DNA from: CAWICD01 sp052267165
GTDB lineage: Bacteria > Vulcanimicrobiota > Vulcanimicrobiia > Vulcanimicrobiales > Vulcanimicrobiaceae
Reading direction: 5' to 3'
Length of the DNA stretch: 64,000 nucleotides
Assembly: GCA_052267165.1 (NCBI GenBank)
Contig: JBKQHO010000003.1
Span: 9,756 to 73,755 of the forward strand
Shown: one piece after another, positions 15,853 through 24,778 of the stretch
How positions within the stretch are numbered: position 1 is the stretch's first letter
How the letters are laid out: each line of letters starts with the position of its first letter
Position numbers and translations under genes: made by a program
Notes under the pieces: model-generated
The model's input: the letters and a program-made list of their open reading frames with translations, nothing else
What the model was told of the DNA's origin: nothing
Databases searched by the model: none

Positions 15853-15925
15853 CGGGGCGGCAGGATTTGAACCTGTGACCTCTGCGTCCCGAACGCAGCG
15901 CTCTACCAAGCTGAGCTACGCCCCG
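15853..15925 (-). tRNA. tRNA-Pro (anticodon CGG)
   Basis: Read on the minus strand it folds as a standard cloverleaf: acceptor CGGGGCG pairing with CGCCCCG, D-arm with AGCTTGGTAGAGC, anticodon arm CTGCG-TTCGGGA-CGCAG with anticodon CGG, and T-arm GGTTCAAATCC. The length is 73 nt with no encoded CCA. It is the only tRNA seen in the window and sits just upstream of the Clp-N gene. Confidence 0.95.
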
Positions 15926-16059
15926 ATCTCTCGGCCTAGGCCGGCCGCGCCGGCTGCGCGGCACGATAACCTCGTGCAGCTAGGACCTCGCACGGTTCTC
16001 GGATGCAGTTCGCGCTCCTGCATGGTAACGGCTCGCCTCGCCGAATCGTTACCTCACCT

Positions 16060-16740
16060 ATGGTTTACGTGATCGTCGGCTGCGGCCGCGTCGGTTCGTC
16101 GCTTGCAAAGCTGTTGACGGCTGAATCGCACGACGTAGTCGTCATTGATGAGAGCCCTGCTGCGTTCAAACGGCTCGGCGACCGCTTTAGCGGGCGAGTC
16201 GAAGTTGGTACCGGCATCGACTACGACGTCCTCAACCGGGCCGGCGCTTCGGAAGCGGACGGCTTCGTCGCCGTCACCGACGGCGACAACCGGAACGTCA
16301 TGGCCGCCTTGATCGCGCAGCGCATGTTTGGCATCAAGAAGATCGTCGCTCGCATCTACGACCCGCCGCGCGGGCAGCTGTATCGCGAGCTCGGGATCGA
16401 GACGGTCTGCCCGACGACGCTCGGAGCGAAGATCATCCGCGACAAGCTCATGCACATGCCCTACGAGTCGGTGCCGTCCTTCGATTTCGGCCGGCTCTCG
16501 ACGCTCGCCGTCACCCTGCGGGAAATACAGAACGGCATGCTCGTCTCGGAGATCGAGAAGCCGGGCTTCATCCGCATCGGTGCGGTCCGACGCGGCTCCA
16601 GCGTCTTCGTGGCCAAGGACGACGACGCACTCAACACGGGCGACGAGATCAACGTGATCGTCGCTCCCGAGGCGCTCTCCGAATTCGTGGCGCGCTTCGC
16701 TTCGGCGGCCCAAGACGTCCCGGTCAGGCTGACGGCCTAG
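16060..16740 (+). CDS. TrkA-type K+ uptake regulator (RCK domain), first copy
   Basis: The 226-residue protein has a Rossmann RCK-N domain (VYVIVGCGRVGSSLAKLLTA with GxGxxG, acidic end of beta2 at VVVIDES) that binds NAD(H) or nucleotides, then an RCK-C domain with the usual hydrophobic core (VTLREIQNGMLVSEI to GDEINVIVAPE). Such proteins gate Trk/Ktr K+ channels from the cytoplasmic side. ATG 16060 gives the family's normal N-terminus. Its TAG overlaps the GTG of the second copy by one base. No Trk/Ktr membrane subunit lies next to it. Confidence 0.9.
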   Translation: MVYVIVGCGRVGSSLAKLLTAESHDVVVIDESPAAFKRLGDRFSGRVEVGTGIDYDVLNRAGASEADGFVAVTDGDNRNVMAALIAQRMFGIKKIVARIYDPPRGQLYRELGIETVCPTTLGAKIIRDKLMHMPYESVPSFDFGRLSTLAVTLREIQNGMLVSEIEKPGFIRIGAVRRGSSVFVAKDDDALNTGDEINVIVAPEALSEFVARFASAAQDVPVRLTA

Positions 16741-17423
16741 TGTTCATCATCATCGTCGGCGGCGGCAAGGTCGGAACGTACCTCGCCCGCGAGCTGCTGA
16801 ACCAGGGGCACGAGGTCGTCGTCATCGAGAAGGTCGCCGCGAAGGCGCAGCGGATGGCGAACCTGCTCGAAAACTACGTGACGATGGTCGGCGACGGCTG
16901 CGACCCGACCGTGCTGGAGCAAGCCGGGATCAAGCGCGCCGACGTCGTGGTCGCCGACACCGGCGACGACGAAGACAACCTCGTCGTCACGCTGATCTCG
17001 AAGAAACATTCGCTCGCGCGCTGCATCGCGCGCGTCAACAACCCGAAGAACAAGCTGATCTTCGAATCGATCGACCGAGAACACCCGATCACGCTGATCT
17101 CGTCGACGGAGATCATCCTCGACGCGATCAACGAACGCGTCAACGCGCCCGACTACTCGATCATCACCAAGCTGAAGCACGGCGACATCGAACTGGTGAA
17201 GCTGTCCATCCCGATCGGCTCGCCGGCCGACGGCAAGCGCATCGTCGACATCGGCTTCCCGCGCTCGAGCATCGTCGTCGCGGTCGACCGCGAAGAGGAA
17301 GAGCTGCTCATTCCCAACGGGGACACGCAGATCAAGGCCGGCGACCAAGTCATCGTCATGGTGAAGCGCGAGTCGCGTCCGGATGTGCGCTCGGCGCTGG
17401 TCGGAGTGAAGACGCCGGCCTGA
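16740..17423 (+). CDS. TrkA-type K+ uptake regulator (RCK domain), second copy
   Basis: The 227-residue RCK protein has FIIIVGGGKVGTYLARELLN (GxGxxG) and VVVIEK, a conserved DGCDPTVLEQAGI loop and a C-terminal RCK-C domain (VKLSIPIGSPADGKRIVDIG, GDQVIVMVKRE). It is translationally coupled to the first RCK gene (TAGTG). Two unequal RCK subunits in tandem suggest a hetero-oligomeric gating ring for a Trk/Ktr channel encoded elsewhere. Its TGA overlaps the apparent CTG start of the next gene. Confidence 0.9.
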   Translation: MFIIIVGGGKVGTYLARELLNQGHEVVVIEKVAAKAQRMANLLENYVTMVGDGCDPTVLEQAGIKRADVVVADTGDDEDNLVVTLISKKHSLARCIARVNNPKNKLIFESIDREHPITLISSTEIILDAINERVNAPDYSIITKLKHGDIELVKLSIPIGSPADGKRIVDIGFPRSSIVVAVDREEEELLIPNGDTQIKAGDQVIVMVKRESRPDVRSALVGVKTPA

Positions 17424-17914
17424 GTCAGATCGCGATTCGGGCCGCGGTTCCGGACGACTTCGCGGCGATCTGGCCCATCTTTCACGCCGTCGTCGCCGCC
17501 GGCGAAAGTTACGCGTTCGACCCCACCACTACCGCAGATGAAGCGCGGCGCTGGTGGATGCCGCCGCCGCCCGCGCGCACGTTCGTCGCCGAGTTCGACG
17601 GCAGAATCGCCGGCACGTATCTCCTCAAGCCGAATCAGCCGGGTCTGGGGTCGCACGTCGCCAACGCGGGCTACATGGTCGACCCGGCGTTTCGCGGACT
17701 CGGCTTAGCGGGCGCGATGTGCCGACACTCGCTCGAAGCGGCTCGCGAGCTCGGTTTCTCGGCCATGCAGTTCAACTTCGTCGTCAGCACGAACGCCACG
17801 GCAATCGCCCTCTGGGAGCGCCATGGTTTCGCGACCGTCGGCCGTCTCCCGCGGGCCTTCCGGCATGCGACCTTCGGCGAGGTTGACGCACTCGTGATGC
17901 ACCGCTTCCTATGA
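17420..17914 (+). CDS. GNAT N-acetyltransferase
   Basis: The 164-residue GNAT protein opens SQIAIRAAVPDDFAAIWPIF, has the beta4/motif A signature GYMVDPAFRGLGLAGAMCRH (R.xG.G/A acetyl-CoA pyrophosphate loop) and ends with STNATAIALWERHGFATVGR, a classic motif B. Acceptor unknown. There is no ATG, GTG or TTG in frame ahead of the domain. The only workable site is CTG at 17420, overlapping the upstream TGA as CTGA. The first ATG (17558) would delete the first third of the domain. Confidence 0.8.
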   Translation: MSQIAIRAAVPDDFAAIWPIFHAVVAAGESYAFDPTTTADEARRWWMPPPPARTFVAEFDGRIAGTYLLKPNQPGLGSHVANAGYMVDPAFRGLGLAGAMCRHSLEAARELGFSAMQFNFVVSTNATAIALWERHGFATVGRLPRAFRHATFGEVDALVMHRFL

Positions 17915-18040
17915 CGGCCACGAACCGGCTTGCCCACGCCGGCGCTCTGCCTCGTGAGCGCGCTGTGCGCGGTGCGCCGGCGCCGGGCCACATCACACTC
18001 GCTCAGCGCCCGCCGCGGAGCAGGGGACTCCTCGCTGCCG

Positions 18041-18676
18041 CTAGATCAAGCCGCGGCGCAGGGCCACGACCGCGGCTTGGGTGCGGTCGGCGGCGGCCAG
18101 CTTCTCGAGGATGTCGCGAATGTGGCCCTTCACCGTTCCAAGTCCGATGAAGAGCGCGCTCGCGATCTCGGCGTTGCTCTTGCCGTCGGCGATCATGCGC
18201 AGGATCTCGGTCTCGCGCTCGGTGAGCGGCGAGGCGACGGCCGTCGGCCGCGTCGCGCCCAAGTGGCGCATCACGACGTGCGCGATCTTCGGATCGAAAT
18301 AGGCGCCGCCGTCGGCTGCCGTGCGCACCGCGGCGACGATCAGTTCGGGGCGCGAGGTCTTGAGCGAGTACGCGTCGGCGCCGGCCGAGAGCGCGGCCAG
18401 CACTTCTTCTTCGAGGTCGTGCACCGTCAGAATCGCGACCCGCGTCTCCGGCGCGGCGGTGCGAATGCGCCGCGTCAATTCGATGCCGTCGATGCCTGGC
18501 AAGCCGATGTCGACGACGGCGACGGTCGGGCGTTCCTTGACGATCGCCTCGAGGCCGGCCAGTCCGTCGCCGGCCTCGGCCACGACGCGAAAACCGTCGG
18601 CCTCGAGGGCTGTGCGCAGGCCCGCGCGCGTTAGCGCGTGATCCTCGACGATGACGACCGTGCGCGGTTCGCTCAC
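18041..18676 (-). CDS. NarL/LuxR-family response regulator
   Basis: The receiver domain (about residues 5-120) has the acidic pair E11/D12, phospho-acceptor D56 in AVVDIGLPGIDG, and the switch/Lys region (YSLKTSRPEL). The C-terminal LuxR HTH (SPLTERETEILRMIADGKSN, then GLGTVKGHIRDILEKLAA) binds DNA. GTG 18676 overlaps the kinase stop by 4 nt (GTGA), so it forms a two-component pair with the histidine kinase at 18673-20241. Target genes are unknown; K+ genes on both sides make an osmotic or K+ role plausible. Confidence 0.92.
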   Translation of the reverse strand: MSEPRTVVIVEDHALTRAGLRTALEADGFRVVAEAGDGLAGLEAIVKERPTVAVVDIGLPGIDGIELTRRIRTAAPETRVAILTVHDLEEEVLAALSAGADAYSLKTSRPELIVAAVRTAADGGAYFDPKIAHVVMRHLGATRPTAVASPLTERETEILRMIADGKSNAEIASALFIGLGTVKGHIRDILEKLAAADRTQAAVVALRRGLI

Positions 18677-20241
18677 GCCGGCACCGCCGCGACCGCCTGC
18701 GGCAACGCCAGCGTGAACGTGCTGCCGCCGCCGGCGCGCGGCGCGAAGCGAACCTCGCCGCCGTGGCTTTCGGCGATGCGCCGTACGATGTAGAGCCCAA
18801 GCCCCGAGCCGGCGCCGCGGCTCGTGCCGCCGCGCTGGAAGAGCCGCGGACGGTCGGCTTCCGGAACGCCGTAGCCGGTGTCCTCGACGCTCAGCTCGGC
18901 GCGGCCGCCGTGCTCGCCGGTGCGCACGACGATCGCGCCGCCCGCGGGCGTCCAGGCAAGCGCGTTCGCGAGCAGGTTGACGAGCGCGCGGCGCAACTCT
19001 TGCGGATCCGCCATCACGGCCACGCCGTCCGCCGCCTCGACACGGACCTCGAGCCCTTTGCCGCGCGCGAGCACGTCGAGTTCCCCGACCACGTCGTGCG
19101 CCAGCGACGCGAGCTCGACGCGTTCGCGGCGTGTCGAACGCTCGCCGGACTCATAGCGTGAAACCAAGAGCAGCGTTTCGGCGAGCCGCTGCAGCTCGTC
19201 GTTGGACTGCAGCGTTCGCTCGAGGATCGCGCGATACGCTTCGGGCAGCGTCCCGTAAGCGCCGGCCAGCGCCTGCTGCGTCGTCATGCGCGCCGCGGCC
19301 AGCGGCGTGCGCAGATCGTGCGAGAGCGCGTACACGATGTCGCGGATCACGTCGCTGCGCTCGCGCAGCGCGTCGTTGGCGCGCGCGAGCTCTTCGTTGC
19401 GCTCGCCGAGCTGAACGAACAGTGCCGCTTGCGCCAGCGCGATCGCGGCTTGATCGACGTAATACGCCAGCCCTTCCTCGAAGTTCGCTTCAAACGGCTC
19501 GCGCGCGCGCAGCAGCACGAGCACGCCGAAAACCTGCTCGTGCTCGACGAGCGGCGCGGCGACCGCGTGCGGATGACCGAACGCCTCGAGCACGAGCCGC
19601 CCGAGCGCGTCACTCTCACCGACCGATACGATCCCGCGACCTCCGGCGACGCGGTGCAACAGCGACAGCACGGCGGGCGAAGGGCGTTGACGTGAGAGCT
19701 CGACCTCCCCCGAGGCCGAGCGCACGTAACTCGTCGGCTCGTCGCTGCTCGGTCTGAACACGAACAGCCGGGCCGCGTCGACGCCGAGCGAAGCGATCGC
19801 TTCGCGCACGATCGCGCGCTCGATCAGCTCGACGTTGACCGAACCGCGAATCGATTCGACGGCGCGGCGCACGCCGCGCTCGCGCGCGGCACGCTCCTGT
19901 CGCGCGGCCAGCTCGCCCGCCTGCCGGGCGGATTGCTGGGCCGCGATGCTGAGCCCGCCGACCAGGAGAAACGACAGCCCAGCGATGACCCGGTCGCCGA
20001 TTGCAATCGTGTCCCAGTGGTTACCAGCGGCAACGCCGTTCGCATAGCCCGCCGTGAAATTCGCGACCAACGCGACCACCACGAGGATCCGCGTGAAACG
20101 CGGATCGACGGCCAGGCTGCTGAGCGCGATCGGCCCATTGAGCAGGATCGCCGCCACGAAGAGCTGCGGCGTGAAGATGTCGAGGACCCAAGCCCCGGCG
20201 AGAAGCCCGACACACGTCGGGCGGATCCAGCGTGCAGGCAC
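18673..20241 (-). CDS. Membrane-bound sensor histidine kinase with GAF domain
   Basis: The protein of 522 residues has several N-terminal transmembrane helices (GLLAGAWVLDIFTPQLFVAA, FTRILVVVALVANFTAGYAN, VIAGLSFLLVGGLSI), a coiled linker (QQSARQAGELAARQERAARE), a GAF-like domain, then the HisKA dimerisation helix with phospho-acceptor H308 (YALSHDLRTPLAAARMTTQ) and an HATPase with N box LVNLLANALAW, G1 DTGYGVPE and G2 GSGLGLYIVRRI. Start GTG 20241 is inferred, leaving 38 bp to the divergent KdpD-like gene; an ATG at 20316 would overlap it. It phosphorylates the coupled response regulator. Confidence 0.9.
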   Translation of the reverse strand: MPARWIRPTCVGLLAGAWVLDIFTPQLFVAAILLNGPIALSSLAVDPRFTRILVVVALVANFTAGYANGVAAGNHWDTIAIGDRVIAGLSFLLVGGLSIAAQQSARQAGELAARQERAARERGVRRAVESIRGSVNVELIERAIVREAIASLGVDAARLFVFRPSSDEPTSYVRSASGEVELSRQRPSPAVLSLLHRVAGGRGIVSVGESDALGRLVLEAFGHPHAVAAPLVEHEQVFGVLVLLRAREPFEANFEEGLAYYVDQAAIALAQAALFVQLGERNEELARANDALRERSDVIRDIVYALSHDLRTPLAAARMTTQQALAGAYGTLPEAYRAILERTLQSNDELQRLAETLLLVSRYESGERSTRRERVELASLAHDVVGELDVLARGKGLEVRVEAADGVAVMADPQELRRALVNLLANALAWTPAGGAIVVRTGEHGGRAELSVEDTGYGVPEADRPRLFQRGGTSRGAGSGLGLYIVRRIAESHGGEVRFAPRAGGGSTFTLALPQAVAAVPA

Positions 20242-20279
20242 GCTAGGCGCTTCGCTGCTCGACGCGAAACATCCGCGCA

Positions 20280-22409
20280 GTGAACGACCGGCTCGCAAGA
20301 CCCTCGGCTGAGGCACTGCTGCGAGAGCTGGGCGGGACGCCTCGACTCAGCGTCTACCTCGCAAGCGCGCCCGGGGCCGGCAAGACGCGCCGCCTGCTCG
20401 AGGACGCCATCCGCCTTCAGGAGTCGGGCATCCGAGTCGTGCTCGGCTGGATCGAGACGAAGGGCCGTCCCGAGCTCGACGCGCTGGCCGCGCGCGTTCC
20501 ACGCATCCCGCCCCGCGCGGCGCAAGTCGGCGGAGCGACCTTCGAAGATTTCGACTTCGACGCGGCGGTCGCGCTCAAGCCGCAGCACCTCATCCTCGAC
20601 GAGCTCGCGCACACCAACCTCGAGGGCGGCAGGCACGCCAAGCGCTGGCAGGACGCGCTGGGCTTGCGCGAGGCCGGCATCAGCGTCAGCGGCGCGCTCA
20701 ACATCCTGCACATCGAGACCGTCGCGGCGACGGCCGAGGGGCTGATCGGCCATCCGATCCGCGAGATCGTGCCGTTCTCGTTCTTGCGCGCGGCCGACGA
20801 GGTGATCGCCCTCGACGCGTCGCCCGAGCAGTTCGAGGCGCGGCTCCTCTCGGGCGCGGTCGTGCGGCCCGACGATATCGAGCGCGCGCGCAAGACGATC
20901 TTCCGGCCGCAGACGCTGCGCTTTCTGCGCGAGATGATGCTGCGCACGGTCGACGAGCTCACCTCGGCCGGCGTCATCGCGCACAAGACCTCGACGGCGC
21001 TGGCGCTCGTGACCGGCGACGGCGACGGCGGCACGTTTCTGCGCAAGATCTCGATCGTCGCCGACGCGCTCGACCTCGCGCTCGACGTCGCGTTCGTCGG
21101 CCACGCGAACGCCGACGAAGTGACCGAAGTCGCTCGAGAGCTCGACGCGGATCTTGTCACCCTTCAAAATTTCGACGTCGCGAAACCGCACCTGAGCGAC
21201 CTGAAGGCGACTCTGATCGCCGTCCCGCTCGGAGCGCTCGCCACGCGCATCGCCGCGCGCCCTTCGGAGCGCGACGTGTTCATCGTCGACCCGGCGCCCA
21301 TGCCTCCGAGCGAACGCCAAATCGCGTTTCCTCGCTACGCCCAAACCGCCGGCGACCGGATGCGGATCGGCTACGGCCGCCTGACGATCTATCTCGGCGC
21401 GGCGGCCGGCAGCGGCAAAACGTACGCGATGCTCGACCGCGGTCACCAGCTCAAGGAAGCCGGCGTCGACATCGTGGGCGCGTTCATCGAAACGCACCGG
21501 CGCAAGGAAACCGTCAAGAAGATGGAAGGCCTCGAGGTCCTGCCGCGGCTCGAGCTCGTTTACGAGGGCCTGCACTATAGCGAGCTCGACGTCGACGCCG
21601 TCTTGGAGCGACACCCGGCGGTTGCCCTGATCGACGAGCTCGCCCACACCAACGCGCCCGGCGCCTTTCACGCCAAGCGCTTCGACGATGTGCTGCAAGT
21701 ACTGCGCGCCGGCATCTCGGTCATGACGACGCTCAACGTCCAGCACCTCGAAGGCCTCAGCGACGCGGTCCTGCGGCTGACGGGCCAGCGCGTGCGCGAA
21801 ACGATCCCCGACGACATCCTCGGAATCGCCGACGACGTCATTCTGATCGACACGTCGCCCGACACGCTGCGCGAACGTTTGCGTGCCGGCAAGATTTACG
21901 GGCCCGAGAAGATCGACGACGCGCTCGCCAACTTCTTCCGCACCGAGAACCTGGCCGCGCTGCGCGAGCTTGCGCTGCGCGAGATCGTCCGGGCGCGCGG
22001 CGGCACGAAGCGCCCAGCGCCGTTCGCCCGACTTGCGCTCGGCGTCAAAGCGCGCGAACGCGACATCGAGCTGATCGAGCGGTGCGCGCGGATCGCGCTG
22101 CGGCTCGAAATCGACTTGACGGTCGTCCACGTCGCGAAGAAGGCCGACATGAGCGCAAGCCGGGTCGCCGCCGCCCTGGAAGAGACGACTCGCCGCGTCC
22201 GAGCGCGTTGGATCCTGGCGACGGGCGACGACACCGCGCGGGAGCTGATCGCGGCGGCCGCCCGCGACAACGCGGGGACGATCGCCATCGAGGGAGCACT
22301 CTCCAAACCGCGCTGGCCGGCCGGCGGCACGCCCTTCGCGCGGCGGCTGCTCGATGCCGGCGCGCGCCAGATGCTGATCCTCACCCCGCCGGGTGAGCGG
22401 CCGCGATAG
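20280..22409 (+). CDS. Tandem KdpD-N domain protein lacking a kinase
   Basis: The 709-residue protein contains two consecutive KdpD sensor modules. The first has Walker A ASAPGAGKT (28-36) and LILDELAHTN; the second has GAAAGSGKT (373-381), FIETHRRKETVKKMEGLEVL and LIDELAHTNAPGAFHAKRF. Each is followed by a USP-like alpha/beta part. KdpD uses this ATP-binding region plus USP to sense K+ and, in some bacteria, c-di-AMP. Here there is no transmembrane or histidine kinase part. It is divergent from a complete kinase/regulator pair (38-bp gap), so it may modulate that pair. The GTG start at 20280 is supported by spacing only. Confidence 0.88.
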   Translation: MNDRLARPSAEALLRELGGTPRLSVYLASAPGAGKTRRLLEDAIRLQESGIRVVLGWIETKGRPELDALAARVPRIPPRAAQVGGATFEDFDFDAAVALKPQHLILDELAHTNLEGGRHAKRWQDALGLREAGISVSGALNILHIETVAATAEGLIGHPIREIVPFSFLRAADEVIALDASPEQFEARLLSGAVVRPDDIERARKTIFRPQTLRFLREMMLRTVDELTSAGVIAHKTSTALALVTGDGDGGTFLRKISIVADALDLALDVAFVGHANADEVTEVARELDADLVTLQNFDVAKPHLSDLKATLIAVPLGALATRIAARPSERDVFIVDPAPMPPSERQIAFPRYAQTAGDRMRIGYGRLTIYLGAAAGSGKTYAMLDRGHQLKEAGVDIVGAFIETHRRKETVKKMEGLEVLPRLELVYEGLHYSELDVDAVLERHPAVALIDELAHTNAPGAFHAKRFDDVLQVLRAGISVMTTLNVQHLEGLSDAVLRLTGQRVRETIPDDILGIADDVILIDTSPDTLRERLRAGKIYGPEKIDDALANFFRTENLAALRELALREIVRARGGTKRPAPFARLALGVKARERDIELIERCARIALRLEIDLTVVHVAKKADMSASRVAAALEETTRRVRARWILATGDDTARELIAAAARDNAGTIAIEGALSKPRWPAGGTPFARRLLDAGARQMLILTPPGERPR

Positions 22410-22455
22410 CGGCAGCGCCGCATCGTAGAGTGAGGTCTCCGGCGAGGAACCGCGT

Positions 22456-22483
22456 TTGACAGGCAGTCGCGAGCGACGATAAC
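22456..22483 (+). promoter_or_regulatory. Candidate sigma-70 promoter for the J-domain gene
   Basis: TTGACA (22456-22461) and GATAAC (22478-22483) are separated by 16 bases, about 120 bp before the J-domain start. The -35 is perfect and the -10 matches four of six. It is the best candidate in the 193-bp gap. Confidence 0.4.
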
Positions 22484-22602
22484 GTGGCATCGCACGCCGT
22501 GCGGAGGCGCAGCTCCGGACCGGACAAAGGCCGTCGGCGCGTTTGCGCCAAATAATATGACCCAGGCTGGCGTGAACGCGATTTCCCGAGGTTTCGAGCA
22601 CG

Positions 22603-23067
22603 ATGAACGATGAGACGGCGGCGGGCGACGCGCTCGGCCGGCACCTGCGAGAGACACCGCGCTACTACGACGTCCTCGGCGTATCGCTGAATGCGTCTCC
22701 GGCGCAGATCAAGGCGGCCTATCGTGCCGCGATCCGAAAATACCACCCCGACGTGAACCGCGCTCCGAACGCGCAACGCCTCACGGCGCTGCTCAACGAA
22801 GCCTATGCGACGCTGTCACATCCGGACAAGCGGCGAGCGCACGACGCGGCGCTGGCGAGCAGGCAGTTCGCGAAGACGCGCCGTCAGACCAACGCACCGG
22901 CGAGGCGCCACGCCTCCCGGCGACGCGCTCACAGCGCCCCCTTTCTGTCGACACTCTTCACCAGCGTTCTGTCCATGTCGAACCAATGGTGTGAGATCTA
23001 CGTCGAGTCGTGCGAACTCGCGTTCGGCATGCTTTGTAGCTCGATCACGCGCGATATGGAGAGCTGA
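22603..23067 (+). CDS. J-domain protein
   Basis: The 154-residue protein has an N-terminal J domain at about residues 20-87: YYDVLGVSLNASPAQIKAAY, then AIRKYHPDVNR with the HPD motif that stimulates DnaK ATPase, and LLNEAYATLSHPDKRRAHD. The remainder is a basic linker (RRQTNAPARRHASRRRAH) and a short hydrophobic part without zinc-finger or substrate-binding domains, so it is a type III J protein. It probably targets Hsp70 to a specific client. The 23068-23205 gap after it holds nothing recognised. Confidence 0.9.
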   Translation: MNDETAAGDALGRHLRETPRYYDVLGVSLNASPAQIKAAYRAAIRKYHPDVNRAPNAQRLTALLNEAYATLSHPDKRRAHDAALASRQFAKTRRQTNAPARRHASRRRAHSAPFLSTLFTSVLSMSNQWCEIYVESCELAFGMLCSSITRDMES

Positions 23068-23205
23068 CGGCGCTACCTGCCGCCGGAACGACGACCGGCG
23101 CTCGCGGGCGCAGTCGGCGACGTTGGCGAGACCTGGAACCTCGATCAGATGATCAGTTGCAGACGCTGAAGGTCGATGGTCGCTCTGCTTGACGAAGCCA
23201 ACGTC

Positions 23206-23568
23206 TCAGTTGTCGCTGTCCCAGAGTATGGGAGACTTCTTGGCACGCAGGATCACGTTGGCGTGCAAGGCGCCGGACGCGTCGTAGTCACCTCGCACCA
23301 TGACCGCCGTCCCGAGCGCTGGCACCACGCTGAGATGGTTCTGGAGTGCCGGGCTCGCATCGACGTGAACGCTGCCGCTGCGCGTCTGCAGCGTCAGCAG
23401 CTAGCCGCTGACCGCGGTGATCGTCCCGAAGATCCGGTGCGGCGAGGCTGGAACCTGCGGGACTGGTGCGAGCTCGTACGGATACGGGCCCTGAGCGAGC
23501 GCGGGGGCGCTCGACAGACCAGCCGAGAGCGCGACCGCGAAGAGCGAAAACCGTCCGAGATGCATCAT
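23206..23568 (-). pseudogene. Exported small protein interrupted by an in-frame TAG
   Basis: From ATG 23568/23565 the frame gives a signal peptide (MMHLGRFSLFAVALSAGLSS, then APALAQ) and RIFGTITAVSG, then TAG at 23401-23403, then continues in the same frame LLTLQTRSGSVHVDASPALQ and GTAVMVRGDYDASGALHANV to a TGA at 23206. The two halves join into one domain resembling DUF5666-type OB-fold repeats (G.I..V.G..LTLQT). A single base change would restore the codon. TAG is a normal stop elsewhere in this window, so this is a nonsense mutation, not recoding. It follows the beta-propeller pseudogene by about 5 nt. Confidence 0.7.
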
Positions 23569-23572
23569 GACC

Positions 23573-24422
23573 TCACTGCTCCGGGTTGTTGTTTTGCGGT
23601 CGCGACACGGCCCAAACGATCGCGCTGCCGGCCTGCGTCCCGCTCGACGAAACGCTCGTGAAGAATCCGGGATATTGTGCACCGGGGGCGATGCTCGGAA
23701 ACGTAACGCTATTGGTCAGTCCGTGTTCTGGACTTTCCACTCGATGGCTTGGTTGCCGCCGCTGCTCACCACGCGCGGCCCGCCGTCCGAGCCCATGAAA
23801 TAGGACTCTCCGCACCAGCAATTCCCTATGGAAACCGCGGCGAGCGCGTTGTTCGTGCCGAGGTCGCCAATTGATTGTTCAGCGTGCTGCTTTCGTACGT
23901 GTGCGCGATGAGGTAGAGCGTTTGGCTGGGCGTATCGATGACGGGCGTCGAGTTGATGCCTACGTTGGGGCCGTTGTTGTTGCATTGGCCTGGAAGCGAG
24001 GATTGCGGCACCGGCGTTCCAAGGTGGTAGCTGAGCAGTATCGCGCCGCTCGCGGCGTCGAGCACATACACGCTGTCGTTTTCCGTCGCAACGTAGACGA
24101 CGTCGTGCGTTCTGCCCGCGATCCGTAGGTTCGCAACCAGCAACGGCTGGGCATCGACTTGGTCGTCGAGTCCTACGGATTGGAGCAATGCGAAGGACGA
24201 ACTCCCGACGTTGCTCGGCACCAGCGTTGTCTCGCTTTGGTTCCAGCCGGTTCGCATGGCATCGTAGTGATGCGTCGTGACGTTGATTTTCCGGTTGCCG
24301 AACGCTTGCGGCAGAACGGCCCCTACCGCGACGGCTTATGAAGCGACCAGCGGGATGGGCGCGCTCGCCGGATGGCCTTGACAGCCCGCTACGACGAACG
24401 CGAGCGGCCAAAGCGCGCGCAT
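23573..24422 (-). pseudogene. Lipoprotein with PQQ-like beta-propeller repeats, decayed
   Basis: Pieces in several frames join into one exported protein: PLAFVVAGCQG (lipobox VAGC), an in-frame TAA, then NVTTHHYDAMRTGWNQSETT, LLVANLRIAGRTHDVVYVAT, ENDSVYVLDAASGAILLSY (PQQ-like blade) and STPVIDTPSQTLYLIAHTYE. After about 23880 the frame shifts to SDGGPRVVSSGGNQAIEWK, then shifts or stops again, ending FFTSVSSSGTQAGSAIVWAV. At least three lesions plus missing blades make it non-functional. Quinoprotein-like propellers usually act in the periplasm. Confidence 0.7.
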
Positions 24423-24778
24423 GACCTTATTGCGGCTCGGCAAAGCCCGCGAGGTGCGTTTCTCGAATTCCAAAATAGAACACTATCCTCCGACAACACC
24501 GCAAGAGGAAGCTTTGAAAAGAAGCGTGAGGCGCTGGAAAAGGACGACGTCCGCACGGCTGGAGACGCCGTGTGGACATTGTTGAGAAGTCACCGGGCGC
24601 GTCAACTCGCCACGCTCCCCGATATGACAAAGCGACTAACTTGGCAGGAACTCAGCTAACTGCGAAACGTTAAAATCGTCGCGAGGAAAGGGCATCGCGA
24701 CGCAGCTTCAAGGCAGGCTCCAGCCCGGCATCTTATCCTATAAGCCTAGCGACCCACCATTCGGTCTAGCGTCTGGCA
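24423..24778. other. Non-coding stretch, about 355 bp
   Basis: No open frame here looks like protein. A TTCTCGAATTCCAAAATAGA-type AT-rich patch at about 24460-24480 could hold the promoter for the leftward pseudogene. One rightward frame is open from about 24650 into the SAP-like remnant but has no start codon. Confidence 0.4.

Noticed and set aside
19824..22601. Very long minus-strand open frame (925 codons) opposite the KdpD-like gene
   Set aside because: It is a GC-skew shadow of the 20280-22409 gene; its sequence is Asp/Arg/Val-rich with no recognisable domain and it overlaps the kinase start.
23401..23403. TAG as a recoded sense codon
   Set aside because: Several clearly intact genes (for example the first TrkA-type gene ending at 16740) end in TAG, so TAG is an ordinary stop here.
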